Shown: positions 47,162-55,778 of the stretch, piece after piece
Layout of the letters: each line of letters starts with the position of its first letter
Numbering within the stretch: the first letter of the stretch is position 1
NCBI RefSeq assembly: GCF_040760075.1
Contig: NZ_CP142884.1
Coordinates: 2,852,001 to 2,916,000 of the forward strand
Reading direction: 5' to 3'
Length of the DNA: 64,000 nt
Origin: Sphingobacterium sp. R2
GTDB taxonomy: Bacteria; Bacteroidota; Bacteroidia; Sphingobacteriales; Sphingobacteriaceae
Notes under the pieces: generated by a model
What the model saw: the letters and a program-made list of their open reading frames with translations, nothing else
Database searches by the model: none
What the model was told of the DNA's origin: nothing
Translations under genes and position numbers: made by a program

Positions 47162-50100
47162 ATGTTAAAGCATTTAAAGTATATCGACGGCGCATCAGAT
47201 AAATTTTGGGAAATTCAAACAACTGGGGCAACACATACCGTAACCTACGGTCGAAACGGAACGGCTGGACAAAGTAAAAGTAAAACATTCGACTCGGAAG
47301 AAGCCTGTCTAAAGGATGCCGAAAAGCTAATTGCTGAGAAGATAAAAAAGGGCTATTCTGAAGATGGTGCTGTAGGAGTCGATCGCGGTGAAAAAGACTC
47401 AGCTGTTCGACCGCTTTCGGTTGCTAGCCGACGGAAAGAAGAAGCGTTAGAGGCGCTGAAATTGCTTATCAAAGAGGCAAGGATTGAAAATATCATTCCA
47501 TTTTTGGAAGAATACGCTAATGGCAACCTAGAAGTTTTAAAAAAAGAAATTCGTGCTGCCAAGCGCTACTGGGTTGATTATAGTGACCTCTCCAAAGATC
47601 CTGAATTTAAAAATAAGGCCCAATACAACTGGGGTATACGAGGTACGAAGGCACAGCAACGAACGGTGAAGTTGCTGGCTCTGGCCACATTTTCCGGCTC
47701 AGATGCAGGTAGCTGGGATATTTTTCATGAGCTTTTGAATCAAGCGAAGAGCCATGACGTGATGCAAATCCTAAGCTATGCCAAACCCAATTGGTTGGGC
47801 AGCTATTTATTGCAGTTAGTTCGTAAAAATGATTGGCAACGCATTACGTATGATAATCTTCGCTTACTAGAACAAATGGGACATATCGATTTTGAGCCAG
47901 AGCTCTATGCAAGCTCCATTTCTGGTTTTAATAATTATGAATCAAAAAGTTTTTTTGAACAACTCACAACCGATGAATTGACAATCCAAAGAGATATTCC
48001 ACTAGTGTTTGCGTACGAGACAGGGATCCAAAATGCCTATTGGAATTATGATTATCATCATGCCGTCAATGAACTCTTATGGGATAAGGTGTTCGATACA
48101 CTATTGGCCAATGGGAAAATTGATCCAGAACTCGTCATCACCGGAGCGCTTGAAGCTCAAACAAAAAACTGGAATATTAATCTAAAAAGCTATTTCAGAA
48201 AGCTTATTGAACGGATGAAGCTTTCTGAAGATAAAGTCATCGCATACCAGCAAAAATTCTTTCCCTTATTGCATGCTGAATCTAGCGCCGTGATCAATTT
48301 TGTAGTTGATTATCTGAAGCCATTCCTCTCGGATAAGGATTTTCATTTACAAGAGTTTTTGGATTGGGCAGAAAGTATCTTTATGCGGAGCGATGTTAAG
48401 TCAAGCCTGAAGACCCTTTTGATTCAATTTGATAAGCTATTGAAGCAAAAGCCAGCGTTGCGGGAGCGATTTGTTTTATTGGCTGCAGATTTATTTATGA
48501 TTTCGGACCTACAGTTACAGGAAAGGGCAAGTAAGTTTATCTTAAAAAATCAGCATGAGCCACTGGAAGCGTTATCTGACAAGCTTCAATTATATCAAAC
48601 GCAAATGATGGGAACAATAGCGGTTGACCTAAAGCATCTTTTTCAAAAAGAGGGTTATTCAGAAGCTGAAATCTTGGCTGAGCTGAGCGGTCATTCTGCC
48701 GAACGATATGTCTATCAGCCGATGGAATTTCGTCGCCTAAGCGAAGCTTATGAATACCCGAAGACCTGGAACGAATTGTTTTTCATGGTGGGTGAGGTTA
48801 TCGGAGGTTCGGATCCTATTCAGGTGGAGATACTAATGAATGCGTGGGTGCAACACACTGCCGTTTTTCCTCCGGACTATCAAATACAACTCGAGCCTTA
48901 CATTAAGCAGCTAACAGGATCTTATCGTGAATCATCTTGGTACAACCATTTCTCAGGCGCCTTTATAAACATGTATTATAAGCCGACTGAAGTATATAAG
49001 GATAAAGATCGTTACCACAATTACTCCAAATGGGTGAATCTGATGGGTAGCCAATTAGAGCTACTGCAACGCTATCGGATTGATGGTATTCGCTTACCGC
49101 TGCTGAGTCTGCCGACGCATAAGCCGTTTTGGATTGCGCCCAACATTCTCGTGCAGCGTATCTTGGCTTATCAGGAAGCAGAAGTGAAAATTAATTTATT
49201 AGACTTATCCATTGCGCTAAGCCGTACAGTTCGTGAAGATTTAGAGGGTATCGAAGTACTGATAAAGCAAATTAGGGAACAGCAACTCCAAGATGTGATC
49301 AGTTTTGCCTTAGGTCTGGATTCGATGAAACTTCAGCAACAGTCTTGGTTGAAGAATTTATTGTCTTTCAAAGATTCCGATCAGGCGAACTGGATTGGTG
49401 TGTGGGCAACTGTGGCCCGCACGCATCATCGCGATACTCATTTTCAAGAATTTACCAAAGAGCCTATGGCAGATATTCCCTTTGCTGCGGAACCATTTCG
49501 TCCCGAATTAAAAATAGAACCAACTTATTATAACGGTTACAATTACACGACCAAGAAATCGGAAAAGGTATACAATGGTGATAAGCTGACTTATCCTTTC
49601 CCGTCTTACAAACAGGGAGCTGAGACTTTTTTGTATCATAAAGATATTTTTAGTCGGGCCAATGATACGCTGTTGGCTTATTATTTGTATAGGGCGGATG
49701 TCCCTTTTATGCATAGCCTAATGCCGCAGAATACGGAAAGTCTTTCCATGTTTTTAACTGTGGGATTGAATGGTAAAAGTGATATTGGCGGAAAATCTTC
49801 GGCAGCTTATCTGCAGGAAATGTTGTACGATTTTTTCCGCTTTGATCAACAGTCTAATCTGTACCTGGCAACCTCGTTTTTCAATAAAGAGAAGGAAGTG
49901 CGTGCGATGGCGGTTGAAGTCATTTTGGCTGCAATTAACGAAAATAGATTGGACACCGCGCAGTTAGGTGTGCAACTTGGACTGATGCTCGGTAACGGCT
50001 ATGGGCCGATTGGGCGATGCGTGGAAGTTCTGGAGCAATGTCGCGATATATCTTCGAAGCATAACAATGCTTTATTGCAGTTGCTGGAGATCGCTTTTAT

Positions 50101-50272
50101 TCATTATCATATTGCCGAAAAGATGCCCACGAATTTTAAAAAGCTCGTCGAATACTATTACGATTTGATGAATAAGGAACAATACAGTTTTTCAGCTGAA
50201 CTGCAAGAGGTTTTTGGGAAGCTGGAAATATACAAGAGTTTACAACCCATTTTGAAAAAAATAAGAAAATAA
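47162..50272 (+). CDS. WGR-domain protein, MolR/YehI-like
   Basis: A 1036-residue cytoplasmic protein. The N-terminal WGR domain covers about 1-75 (LKHLKYIDGASDKFWEIQTT, then the signature YGRNGTAGQ). The rest is long, helical and repeat-like (HEAT-type impression), with an aromatic-rich insertion near 785 (YYNGYNYTTKKSEKVYNGD). WGR domains bind nicked or broken nucleic-acid ends in PARPs; large WGR proteins of this kind in E. coli (yehI/molR region) lie beside SWIM, MoxR-ATPase and VWA genes. The next gene here, 4 bases away, is a SWIM protein, which supports membership of that poorly understood set. Confidence 0.85.
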   Translation: MLKHLKYIDGASDKFWEIQTTGATHTVTYGRNGTAGQSKSKTFDSEEACLKDAEKLIAEKIKKGYSEDGAVGVDRGEKDSAVRPLSVASRRKEEALEALKLLIKEARIENIIPFLEEYANGNLEVLKKEIRAAKRYWVDYSDLSKDPEFKNKAQYNWGIRGTKAQQRTVKLLALATFSGSDAGSWDIFHELLNQAKSHDVMQILSYAKPNWLGSYLLQLVRKNDWQRITYDNLRLLEQMGHIDFEPELYASSISGFNNYESKSFFEQLTTDELTIQRDIPLVFAYETGIQNAYWNYDYHHAVNELLWDKVFDTLLANGKIDPELVITGALEAQTKNWNINLKSYFRKLIERMKLSEDKVIAYQQKFFPLLHAESSAVINFVVDYLKPFLSDKDFHLQEFLDWAESIFMRSDVKSSLKTLLIQFDKLLKQKPALRERFVLLAADLFMISDLQLQERASKFILKNQHEPLEALSDKLQLYQTQMMGTIAVDLKHLFQKEGYSEAEILAELSGHSAERYVYQPMEFRRLSEAYEYPKTWNELFFMVGEVIGGSDPIQVEILMNAWVQHTAVFPPDYQIQLEPYIKQLTGSYRESSWYNHFSGAFINMYYKPTEVYKDKDRYHNYSKWVNLMGSQLELLQRYRIDGIRLPLLSLPTHKPFWIAPNILVQRILAYQEAEVKINLLDLSIALSRTVREDLEGIEVLIKQIREQQLQDVISFALGLDSMKLQQQSWLKNLLSFKDSDQANWIGVWATVARTHHRDTHFQEFTKEPMADIPFAAEPFRPELKIEPTYYNGYNYTTKKSEKVYNGDKLTYPFPSYKQGAETFLYHKDIFSRANDTLLAYYLYRADVPFMHSLMPQNTESLSMFLTVGLNGKSDIGGKSSAAYLQEMLYDFFRFDQQSNLYLATSFFNKEKEVRAMAVEVILAAINENRLDTAQLGVQLGLMLGNGYGPIGRCVEVLEQCRDISSKHNNALLQLLEIAFIHYHIAEKMPTNFKKLVEYYYDLMNKEQYSFSAELQEVFGKLEIYKSLQPILKKIRK

Positions 50273-50276
50273 CAAT

Positions 50277-51611
50277 ATGGCAGAGCAAGATATAGCGATT
50301 CACTATGCAAGAAATTCACAACTGACCCACCAATCGGGTATTCAGCAATTGGTATTAGCTCATCAGTCCGAATTGGCGGAAGTCGCCAATGTACCTTGTT
50401 TCTTCTGGGGGAGTTTGACAGATCCTTTGCTCACTTCCAAATGTTTGTTGACCTTGTCGAAAGTAGTGCGATCCAGTTTTGGACCCGTACCTCCAAGTTT
50501 GCGAGATCCGATCGTTTCAGCTGGTACTAACCAGATTCGTTTTGAGGGCTTTTCTTCCTGCAACGGTGTTTATGCACGTTTAGATTTATTGGAAGATGCT
50601 ATTGATGGCGAATTTATTACCAGTGGTACAACCAATGTAGATTTCAATGAACCGATGCTTAATGCGTTAAACGCTGTCAAGAAGACCGAAAAGATGGTGT
50701 TGGGAGTAGGAAGCAACGAGGTTTCTATTCGTACTGATAAGGCCAAAGTGACGGAGAAGAAAGTAACATTGCCACCACGCTGGATCAAAGGACTGACTTC
50801 CGTTCAATTATATCTGGCGGGTATGGAGCTTCAGTTTGAACTAAATAAAATTCAGCTGATCCAATTATTTCAGGGCATTCCCAAAGGGAATGTGAAAGGG
50901 GAGTTCTATTTGACGAAAAGGGCTAACCGATTTGTATTTTCACCCATAAGTACAGGCAGTGCGGTACGTATTGGTGGCATTCAGCGATTGCGTTTATTGG
51001 AGGGGTTGGTGACCTATGCCGACAGGTTACTTGTTTATCAGGAAAAAGGAGGTGAGAGCGCGGCTTTTGTGGCCGACTTTGGTAAGATGAGACTGACTCT
51101 TGCTTTGTCACCGGATAGCTATCGCGGATTCTCGGGGGAAGGTAATGTGTTGGAAAATATAGTTAAGGCCGTTCCTGATGAATGGGTCCACGCCGTGAAC
51201 GGATTACTTAAATCCAACGAGCTATTCGACCCAACAATGCTTTCCATCGAGCATGATGTCGACTTCGATACGATGGATACGCTCTCGGCGTCATTATCTT
51301 CCATCGGGTTGCTGGGTTATGATCTACATAGCCATCAGCATTATTATAGACGATTACCTTTTAAGATGGAACGTATTTTAGCCTTGAATCCGCGGTTAAA
51401 AAATGCGAAAAAACTTGTGGCGACAGCAGGTGTACAATTTGTCAAGAATACAACGGATTATACCGAGGCGAGAGTGGATGGATCCGGTGTGCAGCATACC
51501 GTCATTATACAGGGCGATAAGTCCCAGTGTACCTGCAATTGGTTTACTAATCATCAGGCAAAGAGGGGGCTATGTAAACATATACTCGCTGTAAAGATGT
51601 TGAACGGGTAG
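50277..51611 (+). CDS. SWIM zinc-finger protein
   Basis: A 444-residue protein ending in a SWIM zinc finger, CxCx(n)CxH: QCTCNWFTNHQAKRGLCKHI at about residues 418-437. The region before it is a beta-rich body with no motif I recognise. It starts 4 bases after the WGR gene, so they are co-transcribed and probably act together. In E. coli the comparable yehQ-type gene lies in a cluster with MoxR-like ATPase and VWA proteins; those partners are absent from this window, so this is a reduced two-gene form or the partners are elsewhere. Confidence 0.88.
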   Translation: MAEQDIAIHYARNSQLTHQSGIQQLVLAHQSELAEVANVPCFFWGSLTDPLLTSKCLLTLSKVVRSSFGPVPPSLRDPIVSAGTNQIRFEGFSSCNGVYARLDLLEDAIDGEFITSGTTNVDFNEPMLNALNAVKKTEKMVLGVGSNEVSIRTDKAKVTEKKVTLPPRWIKGLTSVQLYLAGMELQFELNKIQLIQLFQGIPKGNVKGEFYLTKRANRFVFSPISTGSAVRIGGIQRLRLLEGLVTYADRLLVYQEKGGESAAFVADFGKMRLTLALSPDSYRGFSGEGNVLENIVKAVPDEWVHAVNGLLKSNELFDPTMLSIEHDVDFDTMDTLSASLSSIGLLGYDLHSHQHYYRRLPFKMERILALNPRLKNAKKLVATAGVQFVKNTTDYTEARVDGSGVQHTVIIQGDKSQCTCNWFTNHQAKRGLCKHILAVKMLNG

Positions 51612-51619
51612 CGAAGAGC

Positions 51620-51656
51620 GCATCATGTTTTTCCCCTTTATGGTAAAACATGATGC
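51620..51656 (+). terminator. Hairpin after the WGR-SWIM operon
   Basis: GCATCATGTTTT (51620-51631) is the exact reverse complement of AAAACATGATGC (51645-51656), with a 13-nt loop. It begins 8 bases after the SWIM stop codon. No T-run follows on the plus strand, so termination would be weak or factor-aided. Confidence 0.6.
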
Positions 51657-51780
51657 AAAATACATTACGAACTGAAAATTTAAAATGTCGCAAGGAAAAT
51701 AGAAAAATAGTGTCGTGCAAAAGTTAGAAAGGTTTTGTTAACAATTCATTAATTGATTAATTTAAGGAAAATTTTCAATT

Positions 51781-53961
51781 ATGAAATCTAACAACCTATT
51801 TATTTTCCTTATTGTTTTTCTAACAGCAGTAGCCACTCCTGTCTTTAGTCAACAAAATTTTAACTTTTCATTTGATCAACCGATTACTGCTCCATGGTTC
51901 AAGATAGGCGATACGACGGTTTTTAAAAGTAGTATAGACCAAAATATATATTATCGTGGAAAAGGGGCGCTCCGGATTGAAAGTATAAAAAAGAACAGCG
52001 CTTTCGGGGGAATTATGATGTGGTTACCATCAAATTTAAAGGGCGATTCCATTGAAGTGTCTGCGATGATCAAACGTGAGAATATCATCGCGGGGTCTTA
52101 TGTGTCGATGATGTTACAGATCGATCCCAAAGTCTTTTTCGACAATATGGCTAACCGCCAAATGAATGGGACCAAAAACTGGGAAAATATTAAGCTGAAA
52201 ACTAAATTGGTTCCAAACCAGACGGAAGGGATATCCATTGCATTTTTTCTTTCTGGAGAGGGTAAGATGTGGGTTGATGATGTGCTCATCACTGTAGATG
52301 GTAAGGATATTACGAAGGAAGCGGGAATGTTTGTGCCATTTGCGAAAGGAATCAGTGAACCTGCAAGTTCGGGGATATCTGACTTTAATCCTACGCCCAA
52401 GATTGATCGACGCTTGGTGGATCTGGGGAGAATATGGGGTTTCCTGAAATATAGACATCCCGCTGTGGCGCAAGGGAAGTATGATTGGGATCAACAGTTA
52501 TTTAAGTCTATAAATGCTGTTATTATGGCAAAAGATAATAAATCTGTTGAGGCACATTATGCTGCGCTGTTAGACAGTCTCGGTGCCACGGCCAACTATG
52601 CCAAGCCACAGCTTGAAAATGTGGTTCATGAGGTAGATTACAGCTGGATCGATGAGCTTCCATTTAATGATGGTCTCAAGGATAAATTAAGACGTGTTCG
52701 TTATAGTAGTTTTGATCAGCATCATTATTTTGATTTTGCTAATGGTATAGGCAATGTCCTTTTTAAGAATGAAAAAAAATACGAAAATGTATTTTCAGCG
52801 GACGTAGGATTTCGTTTATTGACGCTTTTTCGCTTTTGGAATATGATCGAGTATTTTTCTCCTTATAAACACCTGACGGATCCGAAATGGGAAGCGGTTT
52901 TAAAAGCAGCTGTGCCCGAAATGATCCTTAGTCGGGATGATCGTTCTTATGGACTTTCACTTCTCAAGATAATAGCCCAGGTTAAAGATGCACATACTGG
53001 ACTTTGGAGCACGCCGAAAGGGCTGATAAATTATTATGGCAAGTACCGTATGCCAATAGAGATCCGAATAATAGAGGGAAAAGCCGTGGTGACTAAAGTC
53101 TTTGAGAGTGAGCAATCTGGAGATCAACTTAGCATAGGAGATGTGCTCATCAGTAAGGAGCATAAAAAGATTGAAGAAATCAGAGATTCACTATGGGCTT
53201 ATATGAGCACACCGAATGAAGCTGTGGCCAACCGCGATCTTGCTAGAAAGCTTGTGACAAGCAATAGCGAGCTTGTACCCTGTGAAATAGTGCGTGATGG
53301 CGAACCTATTACAGTAAATATTGTTGCGATGTCTGCTAGCCAAATTAAACCTGCGCCAAAAGATACTGTAGCTTTTAAGATGCTGGATAATAATATTCTA
53401 TATATTAATCATAGTTTATTGCGTGGTAAAATGATTACAGATAATAGGGTAAACTGGAGTAAGGTAAAAGGTATTGTGATTGATGACCGCAATTATCCCG
53501 GTGATTTTTTAGTGTTCAAGCTTACACCCTTGTTGTTGACCAAGCCTACTGATTTCGTTCGTTTTACCAGTACGAGTCTTCAATATCCTGGAACTTTTGT
53601 AATGAGCAGCCCATTACAAGTTGGGGAGAATGCCAATGATTGTTATCAAGGTAAGGTGGCTATTCTGGTCAATGAGGATACGCAGAGTTCTGCGGAATAT
53701 CATGTGATGGCTTATCAGGCAGCTTCTCATGTTAAGGTTTTCGGATCACAGACAGCGGGTGCTGATGGCAATGTCAGTTCCATTGATTTACCAGGTAATC
53801 AAAGGACAATGCTTTCGGGACTGGGTGTATATTACCCTGATCAGCGTGAAACTCAGCGTGTCGGTATTAAAATTGATGAAATTGTCAAGCCGAGTATAAA
53901 GGGGATTCGCGAAGGTAAGGATGAGGTGATGGAAAAAGCATTGGAGTATTTAAATAAATGA
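51781..53961 (+). CDS. S41-family peptidase with N-terminal beta-sandwich domain
   Basis: A 726-residue secreted protease. A Sec signal ends near TPVFSQ (residue 24). Residues 25-175 look like a carbohydrate-binding-type jelly roll (YRGKGALRIES, then GEGKMWVDDVLITVDG). The S41 catalytic part follows from about 330; the nucleophile region is NEDTQSSAEYHVMAYQA and the base region FGSQTAGADGNVS. The last residue of the Lys-type dyad is not obvious, so it may use the tricorn-like Ser-His or Ser-Glu layout seen in some S41 members. It ends 18 bases before the broken DUF1016 gene, but the two are probably unrelated. Confidence 0.88.
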   Translation: MKSNNLFIFLIVFLTAVATPVFSQQNFNFSFDQPITAPWFKIGDTTVFKSSIDQNIYYRGKGALRIESIKKNSAFGGIMMWLPSNLKGDSIEVSAMIKRENIIAGSYVSMMLQIDPKVFFDNMANRQMNGTKNWENIKLKTKLVPNQTEGISIAFFLSGEGKMWVDDVLITVDGKDITKEAGMFVPFAKGISEPASSGISDFNPTPKIDRRLVDLGRIWGFLKYRHPAVAQGKYDWDQQLFKSINAVIMAKDNKSVEAHYAALLDSLGATANYAKPQLENVVHEVDYSWIDELPFNDGLKDKLRRVRYSSFDQHHYFDFANGIGNVLFKNEKKYENVFSADVGFRLLTLFRFWNMIEYFSPYKHLTDPKWEAVLKAAVPEMILSRDDRSYGLSLLKIIAQVKDAHTGLWSTPKGLINYYGKYRMPIEIRIIEGKAVVTKVFESEQSGDQLSIGDVLISKEHKKIEEIRDSLWAYMSTPNEAVANRDLARKLVTSNSELVPCEIVRDGEPITVNIVAMSASQIKPAPKDTVAFKMLDNNILYINHSLLRGKMITDNRVNWSKVKGIVIDDRNYPGDFLVFKLTPLLLTKPTDFVRFTSTSLQYPGTFVMSSPLQVGENANDCYQGKVAILVNEDTQSSAEYHVMAYQAASHVKVFGSQTAGADGNVSSIDLPGNQRTMLSGLGVYYPDQRETQRVGIKIDEIVKPSIKGIREGKDEVMEKALEYLNK

Positions 53962-53979
53962 GTTTGGTCTTTACGATCG

Positions 53980-54626
53980 ATGATTGTGAAAGGAGCGGAC
54001 TTAAAATCGGATACTTCCCAGTCCAAAGACAATGCCATTCGTGCTGTCGACCATCAGCGTACGTTGATGTACTGGCATATCGGCAAGCGTATCTTTGAAG
54101 AAGAACAGCAAGGAAAGGATAGGGCTGATTATGGAAAATATCTTACAAAGTATCTAGCCAAGGCGCTAGAACCTGAATTTGGTAGTGGATTTTCGCGAAG
54201 GCAGATTGAGTTGTTTAGACAGTTTTATCGCGTTTTTCCAATTGCGAACGCACTGCGTTCGCAATTGAGCTGGACACAATACAGGTTGTTGATGCGGCTT
54301 GACTTGGACGAACAACGAGAATTCTATATGGCTGAAACCATCAAAAATAACTGGACATCACGGCAGCTGGAAAGACAGGTTTTTATTAATTTATATGAAC
54401 GTCTGCTGCTTAGCAACGATAAGGAAAGTGTATTGGCTGTCGCAAAAAAGGAAAAGATGCCCTCTGATGCCAAATAGAAGGTGATGAGTTTTTTGTTGAT
54501 CTGGTCTTTTACAACCGTCTATTGAAATCAACCCTACGAGATTCGACTCCTGAATTTATAAAACTTTGTATCAAGAAAATGGTAGGTACATTAAAGTTAT
54601 GCCCTCTTTTAACGTTAGAGGTTTAA
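53980..54626 (+). pseudogene. Broken DUF1016 (YhcG-type) PD-(D/E)XK nuclease gene
   Basis: The first 165 codons (53980-54477) encode an intact DUF1016 N-terminal domain: VDHQRTLMYWHIGKRIFEEE, YGKYLTKYLAKALEPEFGSG, FSRRQIELFRQFYRVFP, RQLERQVFINLYERLLLSND. After MPSDAK the frame stops. In the +2 frame from 54477 the sequence EGDEFFVDLVFYNRLLK resumes the C-terminal nuclease domain, then runs into unrelated codons and stops at 54626. Normal proteins have about 340 residues, so roughly 60-70 codons between the halves and the nuclease C-terminus are deleted. The N-terminal domain might still be made, but the nuclease is lost. Confidence 0.85.
54239..54267. repeat. 29-bp perfect palindrome inside the DUF1016 remnant
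   Basis: CAATTGCGAACGCA, one central C, then TGCGTTCGCAATTG: 14-bp arms with no mismatch. It encodes part of PIANALRSQLSW, a conserved stretch of the family, so it need not be an insertion. Confidence 0.7.
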
Positions 54627-54644
54627 ACAATTGATATATAGGTT

Positions 54645-55553
54645 ATGGGTAGAACATCGAGGAGGATAGATGATCCCTTGTGGAAAGCAGTTTTAGAGCA
54701 GACGTTTGTTCATTTTTTGCAATTTATGTTTCCTGAAGCGGATGGTGTTTTTGATTTCAGTCGGCCTTTCGATTACCTGGACAAGGAATTTGAAAGCCTC
54801 TTTCCGCCGGAAGCCAATGGTAAAGGTGTGCGTTATGTGGACAAACTTGTCAAAGTGTTTCTTAAAGAAGGTGGCGAGCAGTTTGTATTGTGTCATATAG
54901 AAGTGCAGAGCAGCAAGAGTAATGGGGATCTTGCTAAACGGATGTTTCAATATTTTTATAGGATATCTGATCGATATAAGGTACCCGTTACGGCTATTGC
55001 GATTTTGGCGGATGGAAATAAGAGCTACCGTCCCAGGGTATATATCCAACAGTTTATGGGAACAACGTTGCGGTATGATTTTAACAGCTACAAAATATTG
55101 GATCAGGACGAGTCGGCATTGCGTGCGAATGCCAATCCCTTTTCTGTTGTTGTACTGACAGCATTACTGGCCATATTGCACAAGAATATTACGGACGCTC
55201 AGCTTAAGGATATCAAACATGACCTGTATGAGGAGATGATGGCACGAGAGATGGATAAGCAGACACGTCAGGGCTTGTATGACTTTTTAGCCTACTATGT
55301 AAGCTTTGATAATCAGGATAGTTTGATTATCTTTGAACAAGAATTAAAGGAAAAATTAGGAAGGAGCAACACCATGGGCACTCGCGAATACTTATTGGAT
55401 AAAGCAGAAAAACAAGGGATCGAAAAAGGGAAAGTTGAAGGCGAACGTGAAAAAGCTATCGCTATTGCTTTAGAATTCAAGAAGATGGGTCTTCCTGTGG
55501 TGGATATCGCTAAAGGAACTGGGCTTTCTGTTGAAGATATCGAAAAGCTGTAG
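54645..55553 (+). CDS. Rpn-family PD-(D/E)XK nuclease (recombination-promoting nuclease/putative transposase)
   Basis: A 302-residue DNase of the Rpn/YhgA-like family. The nuclease core shows Asp66 (RYVDKLVKV) and Glu86-x-Gln88 (CHIEVQSS), the PD-(D/E)XK pattern, within about 1-190. A charged helical C-terminal region (KAEKQGIEKGKVEGEREKAI, then EFKKMGLPVVDIAKGTGLS) matches the usual family tail. E. coli Rpn proteins promote RecA-independent recombination and act in phage defence, with a C-terminal product made from an internal start that inhibits the full protein. This gene has a strong internal start at 55374. It lies 18 bp after the DUF1016 remnant. Confidence 0.9.
   Translation: MGRTSRRIDDPLWKAVLEQTFVHFLQFMFPEADGVFDFSRPFDYLDKEFESLFPPEANGKGVRYVDKLVKVFLKEGGEQFVLCHIEVQSSKSNGDLAKRMFQYFYRISDRYKVPVTAIAILADGNKSYRPRVYIQQFMGTTLRYDFNSYKILDQDESALRANANPFSVVVLTALLAILHKNITDAQLKDIKHDLYEEMMAREMDKQTRQGLYDFLAYYVSFDNQDSLIIFEQELKEKLGRSNTMGTREYLLDKAEKQGIEKGKVEGEREKAIAIALEFKKMGLPVVDIAKGTGLSVEDIEKL
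55374..55553 (+). CDS. Possible intragenic 59-residue Rpn antitoxin (RpnS-like)
   Basis: Inside the Rpn gene and in its frame, the sequence AGGAAGGAG (55358-55366) stands 7 bases before an ATG (55374). Shine-Dalgarno sequences this strong are unusual in this window, where most genes have none. Translation would give the last 59 residues, starting MGTREYLLDKAEKQG and containing the helical tail. In E. coli such C-terminal products bind and inhibit the full-length nuclease. The internal site is seen directly; the product and its role are inference from that precedent. Confidence 0.5.
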   Translation: MGTREYLLDKAEKQGIEKGKVEGEREKAIAIALEFKKMGLPVVDIAKGTGLSVEDIEKL

Positions 55554-55584
55554 CTAGTACTTACTTAATATTTTGAAAATATTT

Positions 55585-55613
55585 AACTCCACTTTTGAAG
55601 ACCAGGTGGAGTT
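55585..55613 (+). terminator. Terminator after the Rpn gene
   Basis: AACTCCAC (55585-55592) pairs with GTGGAGTT (55606-55613) and is followed by TTTATAT; the loop is 13 nt. It lies 31 bases after the stop codon. Confidence 0.6.
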
Positions 55614-55680
55614 TTTATATGCTCGGGAAAGATCGAATTCCTGACATAAAGTACCTAAAGTACATGAAAAGATGTTTTAG

Positions 55681-55720
55681 TTTGATTTCAGTCGCTCTGT
55701 TAGGTATTTGGAAAAAGGAT
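55681..55720 (+). pseudogene. Decayed fragment resembling the Rpn N-terminal region
   Basis: TTTGATTTCAGTCG here is identical to a segment within the intact Rpn gene (about 54748-54761), and the next codons give FDFSRSVRYLEKG against FDFSRPFDYLDKE in the intact protein. The frame has stops on both sides. It is short, so it could be chance, but the position 128 bases after the Rpn gene suggests a relic of a second copy. Confidence 0.35.
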
Positions 55721-55778
55721 CGTATTCTCCTCTTATTTTTTGACCATATTGGGTGTACAGAGGATGAATTTTAGCAAG

